A stretch of 64,000 nucleotides of DNA from Gluconacetobacter diazotrophicus PA1 5 (lineage in GTDB: Bacteria; Pseudomonadota; Alphaproteobacteria; Acetobacterales; Acetobacteraceae): assembly GCF_000021325.1 (NCBI RefSeq), contig NC_011365.1:3500001-3564000 (forward strand). Reading direction: 5' to 3'. Numbering within the stretch: the stretch's first letter is position 1; each line of letters begins with the position of its first letter. The notes below the pieces were generated by a model. That model worked only from the letters and a program-made list of their open reading frames with translations. It made no database searches and was not told where the DNA came from. Positions 23,048 to 31,929 of the stretch are shown here, in pieces. The translations under genes and the position numbers were made by a program.

Positions 23048-25551
23048 CGACACTCGTCGAACGAACCGCGACCCTTGCCCGGCTGGCGGCGGAGGCCGCG
23101 GACTGGGTCGAAAACCATGCCCCCGAAGCCGGGGCGGACTGCCGCAAGGCGCTGCGCCGGGAACGGCGGGTCGCGCGCGGGCTGAAGCGGGCGGTCGCGC
23201 GGCGGGCGACGGTTGCGGTCTATGGCGCGTCACAGGCGGGAAAATCGTACTTGATGTCCAGCCTTTCCTGTCCCGCCGAAGGGGCGCTGGAAATCAGCTA
23301 TGGCGACCGGACGCTGGATTTCCTCAAGGACATCAACCCGCCCGGCGGCGATGAATCGTCGGGGCTGGTCTCGCGCTTCACGCTTGTCCCGCCGCAGCCG
23401 CCGGCCGGTGCGCCGCCGGTGCCGGTCCGCCTGCTGTCGGTTTCCGATATCGTGCGGATCGTCGGCAATGCGTTCCTGTCCGATTTCAAGCTGATCGGGG
23501 TCTCGGTACCGCTCCTGTCCGAAACCATGCGGATGCTGGAGGACCTGCCCCGCTCGGAGGGAAAGGGGATTCTCGACATCGATGATATCGAGGCCCTGCG
23601 GGAGTATTTCGCGCGCAAGTTCGGCGATAAATCATGGATCGCCGAACTGCGCGATGGGTACTGGGACTGGCTGGCCGGGCATGTCGGCGCGCTGGCCCCG
23701 CCTGCGCTGCTGACGGCGCTTTCCCCGCTATGGGGGCAGGTCGGGGAACTGGGCCGCTATGCCGGGGAACTGGTCGATGCGCTGATTGCGCTGGGGCAGC
23801 CGGAACTTGCCTTCTGCGGGGTCGAGGCGCTGGTTCCGCGATCGGACAGCGTGCTCAATGTCTCGACCCTGTTCCGGCCGCCGGAAGGGGCGGGGCCGGT
23901 CCGGCTGGTCGGGGAGAAGGGAACGGCCGCGACCCTGCCGCGCAATGTGGTCTCGGCCATTATTTCCGAACTGGTAGTGCCGGTGTCCGCTGCCCGCTGG
24001 GACTTCATGCAGCACACCGACCTGCTGGATTTCCCGGGCGCCCGGTCGCGCCTGCAAATCCCCGAAATCGCGGCAGCCAGGGGGCAGGAAGGGACGCTTT
24101 TCCTTCGGGGGAAGGTCGATTACCTGTTCGAACTCTACCAGGCCAACATGGAAACGACGGCGACCCTGCTGTGCGTTGCGGATTCGGCACAGGAAGTGAC
24201 CGGCCTGCCCGCGATGATCGAAAGCTGGATCGACGATACGATCGGCCGGACGGCGGCGCAACGGCGCGGGCAGGCCGACGCGCTGTTCGTCATCCTGACG
24301 AAATTCGACCGGCAGTTCGAGGAAAAGGGCGGTGCGGACGAAAGCAGCAGCGACGTCTGGGACAAACGGCTTGAAGCGTCGCTGACCAATTTCTTCAAGT
24401 CGTCCTGGGTCGAGGAATGGAAGCCGGGGCAGCCGTTCAACAATGTCCAGTGGCTGCGTGCCTCCACGGTGGGCAGCCTGTACCGGCGTGATGCGTTCGG
24501 GCGTGAAGGCGAAATGCTGCCGGAGGTCACGGACAGGATCGACCGCCGGCGGGCCTCCTACATGACCAGCGACATCGTACGGAAGCACATCCGCGATTAC
24601 GGGCGGGCGTTCGACGAGGCGATCCGGCGGAATGACGGGGGCGTCAGCTATCTCGCCGGACGGCTTCACGAAATCTGCGAAAGCACGGTCCGTGCCGAGC
24701 AATTGGAAGCCCGGCTGAAGCAGTGCGTTGCGAACGTGCTGGGCCTGATCCGGCCCTTTTATCACGACCCGTCAACGCTGGACGCGGGCGAGGAAGCCCG
24801 CAAGGCCGTCGCGTCGATCGCGCTGGCGCTGCGGGAACTGCATCGCAACCGTCTGCTGGGGGCATTCTTCCTGGGCCTGGGGCCGGACCGTGAAGCCGTG
24901 ATCGCGCAATGGCGCGACTTCGCGGAAACCGATGCCGAACCGCCCCCGGTGCCGGAGGACGATCCGCTGGCCTTGATCCTGGGGGACGCCGTGCCCGCGC
25001 CTGCGCCCGCCGTGCGCGAGGACCAGCATGACCGCTTCGCGGTGCGGGTCATGGCGCATTGGGTGAAGGAGTACCTGGCCGCGCTTCCCGGCGAACGCAG
25101 CCGTCGCTTCGGGCTGGAGGACCACGCCGCGCGCCAGTTTTCGGAACGGATGGAAGCCCTGGCGCGCATGCTGGGCCTGCAGGGGCGGATTGCCGGGGCG
25201 TTGCGCCGCGACTGCAACCATGTGAACAGACTGAACCTGTCGGGGGAAAAACAGTCGGTCATCTGCGTGGAACTGATCGGCCGGTTCCTCACCGGGTTGG
25301 GCTACACGGACCAGCCGGCCGCCGACAGGCCGCGACGGGTCAATTCCGACCTGCCGATCTTCGACCGTCCGTCGCCCCCGTCCGGCCTGCCCGCCCTTTC
25401 GGAAAAGCCTTCTGTCTATCTGGACAGTTTCTTCCATGACTGGGTCTTGGCGCTGCGCACGCGGTTCGAGGAAAGCGGTCCGCAATTCGACATTGCGGCC
25501 AACGAACGACTGGGGACGGTCCTAAGCGAACTGGGGACGGTGGAAGCATGA
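23044..25551 (+). CDS. srfC: SrfC-family P-loop GTPase-like protein
   Basis: An 835-residue protein from a GTG overlapping the srfB stop. It contains a G1/Walker A loop 'VYGASQAGKSYLMSSL' (near residues 59-74), a G3-like 'LLDFPGARSRL' (near 328) and a G4-like 'ILTKFDRQF' (near 417), which together suggest a dynamin/septin-like GTPase rather than an ATPase. Family members in enterobacteria are about 700-800 residues and annotated as putative virulence factor SrfC (PF10139). The C-terminal half is helical, with a low-homology acidic/Pro-rich patch near 640-660. It is likely cytoplasmic or membrane-associated and a partner of SrfB. Confidence 0.85.
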   Translation: MTTLVERTATLARLAAEAADWVENHAPEAGADCRKALRRERRVARGLKRAVARRATVAVYGASQAGKSYLMSSLSCPAEGALEISYGDRTLDFLKDINPPGGDESSGLVSRFTLVPPQPPAGAPPVPVRLLSVSDIVRIVGNAFLSDFKLIGVSVPLLSETMRMLEDLPRSEGKGILDIDDIEALREYFARKFGDKSWIAELRDGYWDWLAGHVGALAPPALLTALSPLWGQVGELGRYAGELVDALIALGQPELAFCGVEALVPRSDSVLNVSTLFRPPEGAGPVRLVGEKGTAATLPRNVVSAIISELVVPVSAARWDFMQHTDLLDFPGARSRLQIPEIAAARGQEGTLFLRGKVDYLFELYQANMETTATLLCVADSAQEVTGLPAMIESWIDDTIGRTAAQRRGQADALFVILTKFDRQFEEKGGADESSSDVWDKRLEASLTNFFKSSWVEEWKPGQPFNNVQWLRASTVGSLYRRDAFGREGEMLPEVTDRIDRRRASYMTSDIVRKHIRDYGRAFDEAIRRNDGGVSYLAGRLHEICESTVRAEQLEARLKQCVANVLGLIRPFYHDPSTLDAGEEARKAVASIALALRELHRNRLLGAFFLGLGPDREAVIAQWRDFAETDAEPPPVPEDDPLALILGDAVPAPAPAVREDQHDRFAVRVMAHWVKEYLAALPGERSRRFGLEDHAARQFSERMEALARMLGLQGRIAGALRRDCNHVNRLNLSGEKQSVICVELIGRFLTGLGYTDQPAADRPRRVNSDLPIFDRPSPPSGLPALSEKPSVYLDSFFHDWVLALRTRFEESGPQFDIAANERLGTVLSELGTVEA

Positions 25552-26588
25552 ACGACGAGATCATCGTCACGCCTGGGCCACATGTCGAAGGGGCGACGAT
25601 CGTCCTTCCCGGGCGGGCGGCCGAGGATTCGGAACGGACGGTTACGCTGAAGGTCCCCGGCGACCATCCCGAAGTGAAGGGGGAATGCACGCTGGCCACG
25701 GAAGGACGCGACCTGCTGGTCCGGATTCCACCCGCCGTGGCGCGTTCTTTCGAGCCCGATAGCGGCTATCAGGTCGAAATTCCCGAATTGCGGGTCAGCG
25801 GCGACATTCTCGCCTGGCCGGCCCTGCCCGTGTCCGGCAAGACGTACGCCGAGCTTGAGGCGGAAGCGCGGGCGCGGCGCACCGCTTCGGGCGACGATCC
25901 GGCGCCGGGGGCGGCGGAAAAGGGTCTGGACCCCGTAGCGCCTCCCGTACCGCCACTGCCGGAGGCACCCCCTGCCGGCAGCGACGGGGTGGCGAACCGG
26001 TGGGGTGGGAAGTGGACGCTGCCCGTTTTGGGCGGCGGCGCGGTGCTGGCGATCGCGGCGGCGGCGTTCTTCCTGCTGCATCGGTCACCGCCCGCCGTCG
26101 CGCCGCTTGCTTCTCCCCCCGTCGCGTCGGCGCGCGCGCCCTCCGTGGGGCCGGCCGCGGCATCGTCCGCCGCCCTGCCGTCGCCGCCGTCCCCGCCCCC
26201 GGTACCGTCGGACGGACTGGTCGGATTGTCGGTTCCCGCCGTGATCGCGCAGGCCGGAACGGCGTCGGCGATCGAACAGGAAGGGGAGCGGCGGCTGGCA
26301 AACGGCAAGCCGGATGACGGCGTGCTGCTGATGGAGGCAGCGGCGACCCGTGGCGACGTCGGCGCGATGACCCATCTGGCGCATCTGTACGATCCCACGG
26401 TCTTCGACCCGCATGGACCGGTTCCCAGTCCCGATATCCGTGAATCGGCCCAGTATTACCAAAGCGCGGCCAAGGCCGGGGATACGGACGTGGCCGCCGA
26501 CCGCGCACGGCTGCATGACGCGCTGGAAAAGCAGGCCGGCACCGGTGACATGGGGGCGCAACTGGCGTTGAAGGATTTCTGGCCATGA
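25548..26588 (+). CDS. Single-pass membrane protein with Sel1-like C-terminal region
   Basis: A 346-residue protein. Residues about 1-105 form a beta-rich cytoplasmic domain, then a Pro/Ala-rich linker, one membrane helix (about 155-177), a second long Ala/Pro/Ser linker (about 180-225), and a helical C-terminal part. The C-terminal part contains 'GDVGAMTHLAHLYDP' and 'ESAQYYQSAAKAGDTDVAADRARL', which read as Sel1/TPR-like repeats. It would link a cytoplasmic domain to a repeat domain in the periplasm, a layout suited to scaffolding. No full-length family is recognised. ATGA overlaps join it to srfC and to the vWA gene. Confidence 0.7.
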   Translation: MNDEIIVTPGPHVEGATIVLPGRAAEDSERTVTLKVPGDHPEVKGECTLATEGRDLLVRIPPAVARSFEPDSGYQVEIPELRVSGDILAWPALPVSGKTYAELEAEARARRTASGDDPAPGAAEKGLDPVAPPVPPLPEAPPAGSDGVANRWGGKWTLPVLGGGAVLAIAAAAFFLLHRSPPAVAPLASPPVASARAPSVGPAAASSAALPSPPSPPPVPSDGLVGLSVPAVIAQAGTASAIEQEGERRLANGKPDDGVLLMEAAATRGDVGAMTHLAHLYDPTVFDPHGPVPSPDIRESAQYYQSAAKAGDTDVAADRARLHDALEKQAGTGDMGAQLALKDFWP

Positions 26589-28483
26589 CGGCGCGCGGGT
26601 TTTTCGTCGCCACTGCGTTCTTCGCTTGGATGCTGCCGCAGGCGGGCCTGGCGGCGGGCCTGACGCCGCTGCTCCAGCCGGGCAAGCACAGCCTGTACCA
26701 GCGCGTCATCACCCGTCCGGGCGCCACCATGGCGGCGGACGAAACCGGCAATGCCCCCAAACCGGTCGATGGGTTCGAGGCATTCTACGTCTTTGCCCGC
26801 GGCCATGACCGGATACAGGTCGGCAGCAGCGTGTCCGGCCCGGCGCTGGGCTGGATCGAGGAGAGCAGGACGATCCCATGGCCGCACGCCATGATCGCCA
26901 CCTTCACCAATCCCGCCGGGCGTAATCGCACCCTGTTTCTCGACACGCCCGGGCATGAGCAGGATCTTCTGACCGCGCCGGATTCCGGAGCGCGGGCGGC
27001 CGCGCTGCTCAAGGACGCGCAGGCGGGCAAGGCAGGGCCGGTGGTGGCGGTCGAACCAGAAAACTATGTCGATATCGCGAAGAATTTCTATCTTCTGCCG
27101 ATCCTCGACGCCACGGTGACAGACCGTGACAGCGGGCCGTCGGTCCATATGCTGCACGTCATTTCCGCCCCGGCCACCAGCACGGGGACGCGACCGCCTT
27201 CCTCGCCCGAGGCGCTCAGGCAGTTTCGGGCCGGCCTGGTGTTCGTGATCGATACGACGGCGAGCATGCAGCCCTATATCGACCAGACGCGCGCGGCGAT
27301 TGGCGACATCGTCCATACCGTGCAGAACACGGCGGTCGCCCAGAATTTCCGTTTCGGACTGGTCGCCTATCGCGACAGTCTGGCAGATACGCCGGGGCTC
27401 GAATACGCCACCAAGGTTTATGCCACGCCGGACCTCGGTCAACCGATCGACGCGGTCTTGCCCGCTATTTCCGGCGTGCATGACGCGTCCGTTTCGTCAT
27501 CGAGCTTCGACGAGGACGCGGTGGCCGGTGTCCGGGCCGCCATTGATAGCGTGAACTGGGACCAGTTCGGCGGCCGCTACATGGTCCTGATCACCGACGC
27601 GGGCGCGCGGGGTGGCGACGATCCGCACAGCCTGACGCATCTGGGCATCGACGAGGCGCGGCAGCTTGCTGCGGCCAAGGGCATCGCGCTGTTCGTCGTG
27701 CATCTGCTGACGCCGGCTGGCGATACGGCGTACGATCATGCCCATGCGGCGTCGCAATATCGCGCCCTGTCGAAATTCGGCACCGCCGGCAGCCTCTATT
27801 ATCCCGTCGCGGGCGGGGCGCCCGAGGCCTTCCGTCCGGTGGTGCAATCCCTTTCGACGTCGCTGCTCCAGCAGGTCGCGGACACGACGGGCCGGCCGGT
27901 TGCCGGCCTGACGCCCCAGGGCGCGAAGCCCGACCCCAGGACCGCCGTCGTCAGCCAGGCGATGCGCCTTGCCTATCTGGGACGGGCGCAGAATACGGCG
28001 GCGCCGGATGTGGTGCAAAGCTATACCGCGGACCGCGATCCGGCGGACGCCCTGCACAAATCGGTCGATATTCGCGTGCTGATGACGCGCAACCAGCTGT
28101 CCGATCTGGCGGCCGCGCTGCGCACCATCCTGGATGCCGGCATCGCTGGCCGCACCGCGCCCGAGACGTTCTTCACCCAGCTCCAATCGGCTTTCGCCGC
28201 ATCCGCGCGCGACCCGTCGGCCATCCGGCATGTCGACAGGATCGGGCCGCTGCTGGGCGAATATCTCGATGGGCTGCCGTACAAGTCCGACATTGCCAGC
28301 ATCACGCAGGATTCGTGGCTGGCGATGGGGGCGATCGCGCAGCGCACGATCCTGAACAACATCTCCAGCCGCCTGCGCCTTTACGAGGAATTCGATTCCC
28401 GTCCCGAATTGTGGGTTCATCTGGGCCACGCGCAGGACGCGGGCGAGGCAGTCTATCCCGTACCGCTGGAGGCGCTTCCCTGA
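26585..28483 (+). CDS. Periplasmic vWA-domain protein resembling the extracytoplasmic part of PpkA, without a kinase
   Basis: A 632-residue protein with a signal peptide (residues about 1-24). Residues 25-200 ('KHSLYQRVITRPGA', 'AFYVFARGHDR') resemble the region of T6SS kinase PpkA that lies outside the membrane. A von Willebrand A domain follows, with the MIDAS motif in 'LVFVIDTTASMQPYI' (near residue 219) and 'YMVLITDAGARGG' (near 333). The last ~180 residues are helical. PpkA normally has an N-terminal Ser/Thr kinase and a membrane helix before this part; both are absent here. The next three genes match TagT, TagS and TagR, known partners of PpkA in Pseudomonas, which supports the assignment. 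Confidence 0.78.
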   Translation: MTARGFFVATAFFAWMLPQAGLAAGLTPLLQPGKHSLYQRVITRPGATMAADETGNAPKPVDGFEAFYVFARGHDRIQVGSSVSGPALGWIEESRTIPWPHAMIATFTNPAGRNRTLFLDTPGHEQDLLTAPDSGARAAALLKDAQAGKAGPVVAVEPENYVDIAKNFYLLPILDATVTDRDSGPSVHMLHVISAPATSTGTRPPSSPEALRQFRAGLVFVIDTTASMQPYIDQTRAAIGDIVHTVQNTAVAQNFRFGLVAYRDSLADTPGLEYATKVYATPDLGQPIDAVLPAISGVHDASVSSSSFDEDAVAGVRAAIDSVNWDQFGGRYMVLITDAGARGGDDPHSLTHLGIDEARQLAAAKGIALFVVHLLTPAGDTAYDHAHAASQYRALSKFGTAGSLYYPVAGGAPEAFRPVVQSLSTSLLQQVADTTGRPVAGLTPQGAKPDPRTAVVSQAMRLAYLGRAQNTAAPDVVQSYTADRDPADALHKSVDIRVLMTRNQLSDLAAALRTILDAGIAGRTAPETFFTQLQSAFAASARDPSAIRHVDRIGPLLGEYLDGLPYKSDIASITQDSWLAMGAIAQRTILNNISSRLRLYEEFDSRPELWVHLGHAQDAGEAVYPVPLEALP

Positions 28484-29196
28484 CCGCCGGGCCTGTTCTC
28501 CTTCGTGCCCAGGCGCTGGAATGGCGATCCCCCGACGGCAGCTTTGCGCTGTCGGTGCCGGAATTCATCCTGCGCGCCGGTGATCGCGTGGCCATCGTCG
28601 GGCCGTCCGGCTGCGGCAAAAGCACGTTGCTCGGCCTGCTGTCGCTCGCGCTGCGGCCGCGCGCGGTCGGAAGGCTGGAAATCGGTGGCCAGGACGTTTC
28701 GCCCTGCTGGAACGGGCAGCACGGCGCGGCAGCCCTGGGGCGGATTCGCGCGGCCGGCATGGGGTTCGTGCCCCAGATGAGCGCTCTGCTGCCGTTCCTG
28801 TCCGTCCGCGCGAACATCGCGCTTCCGCTGGACGTGCTGGGCCGGACGGATCGCGCGCGCGTCCAGGACCTGGCGGCGCGGCTGGACATCCTGGGGCAAC
28901 TCGACCGCATGCCGGTCACGCTTTCCGTCGGCCAGCGCCAGCGGGCCGCGATCGCCCGCGCGGTGGTCCACCGGCCCCGCCTGGTCCTGGCGGACGAGCC
29001 GACGGCGGCCCTGCATCCCGACCAGGCGGCCGGGGCAATGCGGCTTCTGTTCGACCAGGGCGGCGCGGACTCGGCGGTGGTCATGGTGACGCATGACGGC
29101 GCCCGGGCGGCCGAAACCGGGTTTTCGATTGTCAGCGCCGTGCCGCATGTGGGCGGCGCACGGATTGCGACCGCCGGGGCCGGACAGGCGGCATGA
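28480..29196 (+). CDS. ABC transporter ATP-binding protein, TagT/LolD-MacB type
   Basis: About 238 residues. Walker A is 'GPSGCGKSTLL' (near residue 40), the signature is 'LSVGQRQRAAIARA' (near 147; consensus LSGGQ with Val for Gly), Walker B is 'LVLADEPTAAL', and the switch His is in 'VMVTHD'. The best start is a CTG at 28480 giving the same 4-nt overlap (CTGA) found at the other junctions; the next upstream in-frame start codon is a GTG at 28315, deep in the vWA gene. It should pair with the following permease. By position it corresponds to TagT. MacB/LolD-type ATPases often drive mechanotransmission rather than transport. Confidence 0.85.
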   Translation: MTAGPVLLRAQALEWRSPDGSFALSVPEFILRAGDRVAIVGPSGCGKSTLLGLLSLALRPRAVGRLEIGGQDVSPCWNGQHGAAALGRIRAAGMGFVPQMSALLPFLSVRANIALPLDVLGRTDRARVQDLAARLDILGQLDRMPVTLSVGQRQRAAIARAVVHRPRLVLADEPTAALHPDQAAGAMRLLFDQGGADSAVVMVTHDGARAAETGFSIVSAVPHVGGARIATAGAGQAA

Positions 29197-30389
29197 AGCA
29201 GATGCTGCTGATCGGAAGGCTGGCGTGGCGGGACGTGCTGTCCGAGAAGATCATGGCCCTCTGCCTCATCGTCGGTCTGGCGGCTACGGCGGCGCCGCTG
29301 CTGGTCATCGCAGGATTGCGCGCCGGCCTGGTCGAGGGATTGCGGGCCTCGCTGCTGGAAGATCCTAGGATTCGCGAAATATCGAATGCCGGCAACCGGG
29401 ATTTCGATGCCGCATGGCTGGCGGCGCTGGGCCGCCGTCCCGAGGTCGTTTTCGTCAGCCCCCGGACCCGGACCCTGGCCGCCAGCGCGCTTCTCGTTCC
29501 CCCGGACCGGCCGCAGGATGCGCGGCGGGTGGAGCTTCTGCCCTCGCACGCCGGTGACCCGCTGCTGACGCCGGCAGACATGCCGGCCGATCCCTCCGGC
29601 ATCGTCCTGTCGGCGCCGGCGGCGGCGGCACTGCATGTACGGGCGGGTGACGGGCTGGACCTGCATGTCGCACGGCTGGGGGAAGGCGCGGCGCAGGAAA
29701 TCCTGCCCGTGCGGGTCGCGGCGGTGGCGCCGCAGCGCGCCACGGCCCACGATACGGCATTCGTGGCCCTCCGGCTGGCCCAGACGGTGGAGGTCTTCCG
29801 CGAGGACCCGCTGTCCTGGCCCGACGCCTGGGCGAAGGCCGGGCAGTCGGCACATGTATGGGCCGGTTTCAGGCTGTATGTGCGCCGTCTGGACGACGTT
29901 CCGGCCGAGGATGCCGCCCTGCGCGCGGCGGGAATCGACGTCGTGTCGCGGGCGGGGGACGTGTCCGGCCTGCTGACCCTCGACCGTCGCATGACCTTGC
30001 TGTTCCGGCTGACCGCCTGCATGGGGGTCGCCGGATTTGTCGCCAGCCTTGCGGCGGGGCTGTGGGCGAATGTCGAACGTAAGCGGCTGTCGCTGGCGAC
30101 CTTGCGTTTCGTCGGGGTGCCGTTCCTGGGGGGATTTCCGCTGATCCAGGCGCAGATCCTGGCGATCGGCGGCATCGCGCTGGCCCTGTGCGGCGCGGCG
30201 CTGGTGGGGCGGGTGATCAATCATCAGTTCGCGCAAGTCCTGCCGCCCGGGCATCCGCTGTGCATCATTGACGGGCGGCTTTGCGTCCTGGCCAGTGCGC
30301 TGACGATCGCCGGGGCGTTCCTGGCCTCGGCGGCGGCAGCGTTCCGGGCGGGCCGCATCGATCCCTGGGAAGGAGTCAGCACCCCGTGA
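29193..30389 (+). CDS. ABC transporter permease, TagS/FtsX-MacB fold
   Basis: A 398-residue permease with the MacB/FtsX layout: one N-terminal helix ('IMALCLIVGLAATAAPLLVIA', about 20-42), a large periplasmic domain (about 45-270), then three helices (about 273-293, 312-338, 354-376). The cytoplasmic end 'FRAGRIDPWEGV' is the family's typical terminal motif. Next to a TagT-like ATPase and a TagR-like protein, it corresponds to TagS, which in Pseudomonas is needed to relay an outside signal to PpkA. Overlaps both neighbours by 4 nt. Confidence 0.83.
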   Translation: MKQMLLIGRLAWRDVLSEKIMALCLIVGLAATAAPLLVIAGLRAGLVEGLRASLLEDPRIREISNAGNRDFDAAWLAALGRRPEVVFVSPRTRTLAASALLVPPDRPQDARRVELLPSHAGDPLLTPADMPADPSGIVLSAPAAAALHVRAGDGLDLHVARLGEGAAQEILPVRVAAVAPQRATAHDTAFVALRLAQTVEVFREDPLSWPDAWAKAGQSAHVWAGFRLYVRRLDDVPAEDAALRAAGIDVVSRAGDVSGLLTLDRRMTLLFRLTACMGVAGFVASLAAGLWANVERKRLSLATLRFVGVPFLGGFPLIQAQILAIGGIALALCGAALVGRVINHQFAQVLPPGHPLCIIDGRLCVLASALTIAGAFLASAAAAFRAGRIDPWEGVSTP

Positions 30390-31924
30390 AATCCTCCATC
30401 GTCCTGTGTCTCTGTGCCATGGCGGCCGTGTCCCTGCCCGCGTCGTCCCGGGCGGATACGTCGTCATGGGACGCGAAATTCGTCGATCCCCATCCGTTGT
30501 CCGACGATTTGAAGCTGCCGCTGCCATGCGGCGGGGGAATGGTGTTCCGTCCTGTCGACGTTCCCGGCGGCGACGGGGTGCTGGACGATACCGAAATTAC
30601 GGTCGGACGGCCGGACACGGCGGACGGCTATAACCAGTTCATCCGGCGGACGTACCTCGCCGCTCCCTTCCGGGTGCCGGGGCATCCGGAACTTCGCCGC
30701 TATTATATCGCCAAATACGACGTGACGGAAAACCAGTATGCTGCCCTGTCGGGGTCCTGCACGCCCCCGACCCGGGCGGGGCAGAAGCCCAGGACCGGCG
30801 TCTCGTGGGACGAAGCGGTGACCTATGCCAGCAGGCTGACATCATGGGTGCTCGCGCATCAGGCCTCGGCGCTGAAGATAGACGGCACGCCCGGTTTCCT
30901 GCGGCTTCCGGTCGATGACGAATGGTCTTACGCGGCGCGGGGCGGCATGCGCGTCAAGCCGTCGGAATTCACCGCGCCGCTCTGGCCCATGCCCGATGGC
31001 GGGCCGGAAGCCTATATCGCCGCCGGACCGGATATCGGCGAAATGCAGGCGGTTGGGCAGATGAAGCCCAATCCCCTGGGCCTGTATGACATGCTGGGCA
31101 ATGCCGGGCAGATGATGCTGGACCCCTACCAGCTCAACAGGGTCGGGCGGCTGCAGGGTCAGGTCGGCGGACTGCTGGTGCGGGGCGGCGACTTCCACGC
31201 CAATCCGGAAGACCTGACGACGAATATCCGCGTGGAATGGCCGCCCTATAACCCGAAGACGGCGCAGCCGACCCGCGATGCGGCGATCGGTTTCCGCCTG
31301 GTCATCGGCGCGGACGCGCTGGGATCGCTGAAGGAAACGCAGGAGGCGCAGAACGAATTCGACGCTCTGTTCCACAAAGCCACGGAAGCATCGGGCGACA
31401 CGCAGGCCGCGCTTGCCGCGCTGAAGGAACAGTCCCAGGCGGACCCGGCGACGCTGGCCAAGCTCGCGCGTATCGAAAATGCCCTGGCCGCCGACGGCCG
31501 CGCGCGTGAGGATGCCGAAAAGAAAACCTTCGGGGCGCAGGTCCAGGCGCTGGTCGCCCTGGGCAATGACATATGGGAAGTCAATCACGCCATCGAGACG
31601 ATTCGCAAGACGCAGGCGGCCCTCGGGACCCTGACAGCCGCGCAGACACAGCAGATAGAGAAACATCTCGCCGATCGCCAGAAGGAACTCGACGCCACCA
31701 CGGAAGGTTACCTGGGACTTCTTGAAGCCGCGTCCTCCAGCCCCGCCATCAAGGATGCCGGGTCGATCATCGCGGTCCAGCGCGACGGGCTGCATGCGAG
31801 GGGGGAAGATTATCTGTTCGGCATGCTCGCGCTGGCCCAGAAGAACCTGGAGGCACTGCGGGACAGGAAGATGGTCTCGGCCAAGGACGTGCAGGCGGAG
31901 GTGGCGAAGATTTCCAGCCAATGA
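30386..31924 (+). CDS. Periplasmic formylglycine-generating-enzyme-fold protein, TagR-like, with helical C-terminus
   Basis: A 512-residue protein from a GTG overlapping the permease stop, with a signal peptide (about 1-23). Residues about 45-315 follow the FGE-sulfatase (SUMF1) fold: 'YYIAKYDVTENQYAAL', 'GVSWDEAVTYASRL', 'LRLPVDDEWSYAARGG', 'GLYDMLGNAGQMMLDPY', 'VRGGDF' and 'IGFRLV'. The position normally 'WEWCxD' is 'GQMMLD', so the copper/thiol-active Cys of true FGE is missing and it is probably a binding domain. TagR in the Pseudomonas PpkA pathway has the same fold and acts in the periplasm. The last ~180 residues are helical, probably coiled coil. It ends the operon. Confidence 0.82.
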   Translation: MKSSIVLCLCAMAAVSLPASSRADTSSWDAKFVDPHPLSDDLKLPLPCGGGMVFRPVDVPGGDGVLDDTEITVGRPDTADGYNQFIRRTYLAAPFRVPGHPELRRYYIAKYDVTENQYAALSGSCTPPTRAGQKPRTGVSWDEAVTYASRLTSWVLAHQASALKIDGTPGFLRLPVDDEWSYAARGGMRVKPSEFTAPLWPMPDGGPEAYIAAGPDIGEMQAVGQMKPNPLGLYDMLGNAGQMMLDPYQLNRVGRLQGQVGGLLVRGGDFHANPEDLTTNIRVEWPPYNPKTAQPTRDAAIGFRLVIGADALGSLKETQEAQNEFDALFHKATEASGDTQAALAALKEQSQADPATLAKLARIENALAADGRAREDAEKKTFGAQVQALVALGNDIWEVNHAIETIRKTQAALGTLTAAQTQQIEKHLADRQKELDATTEGYLGLLEAASSSPAIKDAGSIIAVQRDGLHARGEDYLFGMLALAQKNLEALRDRKMVSAKDVQAEVAKISSQ

Positions 31925-31929
31925 AAAAA

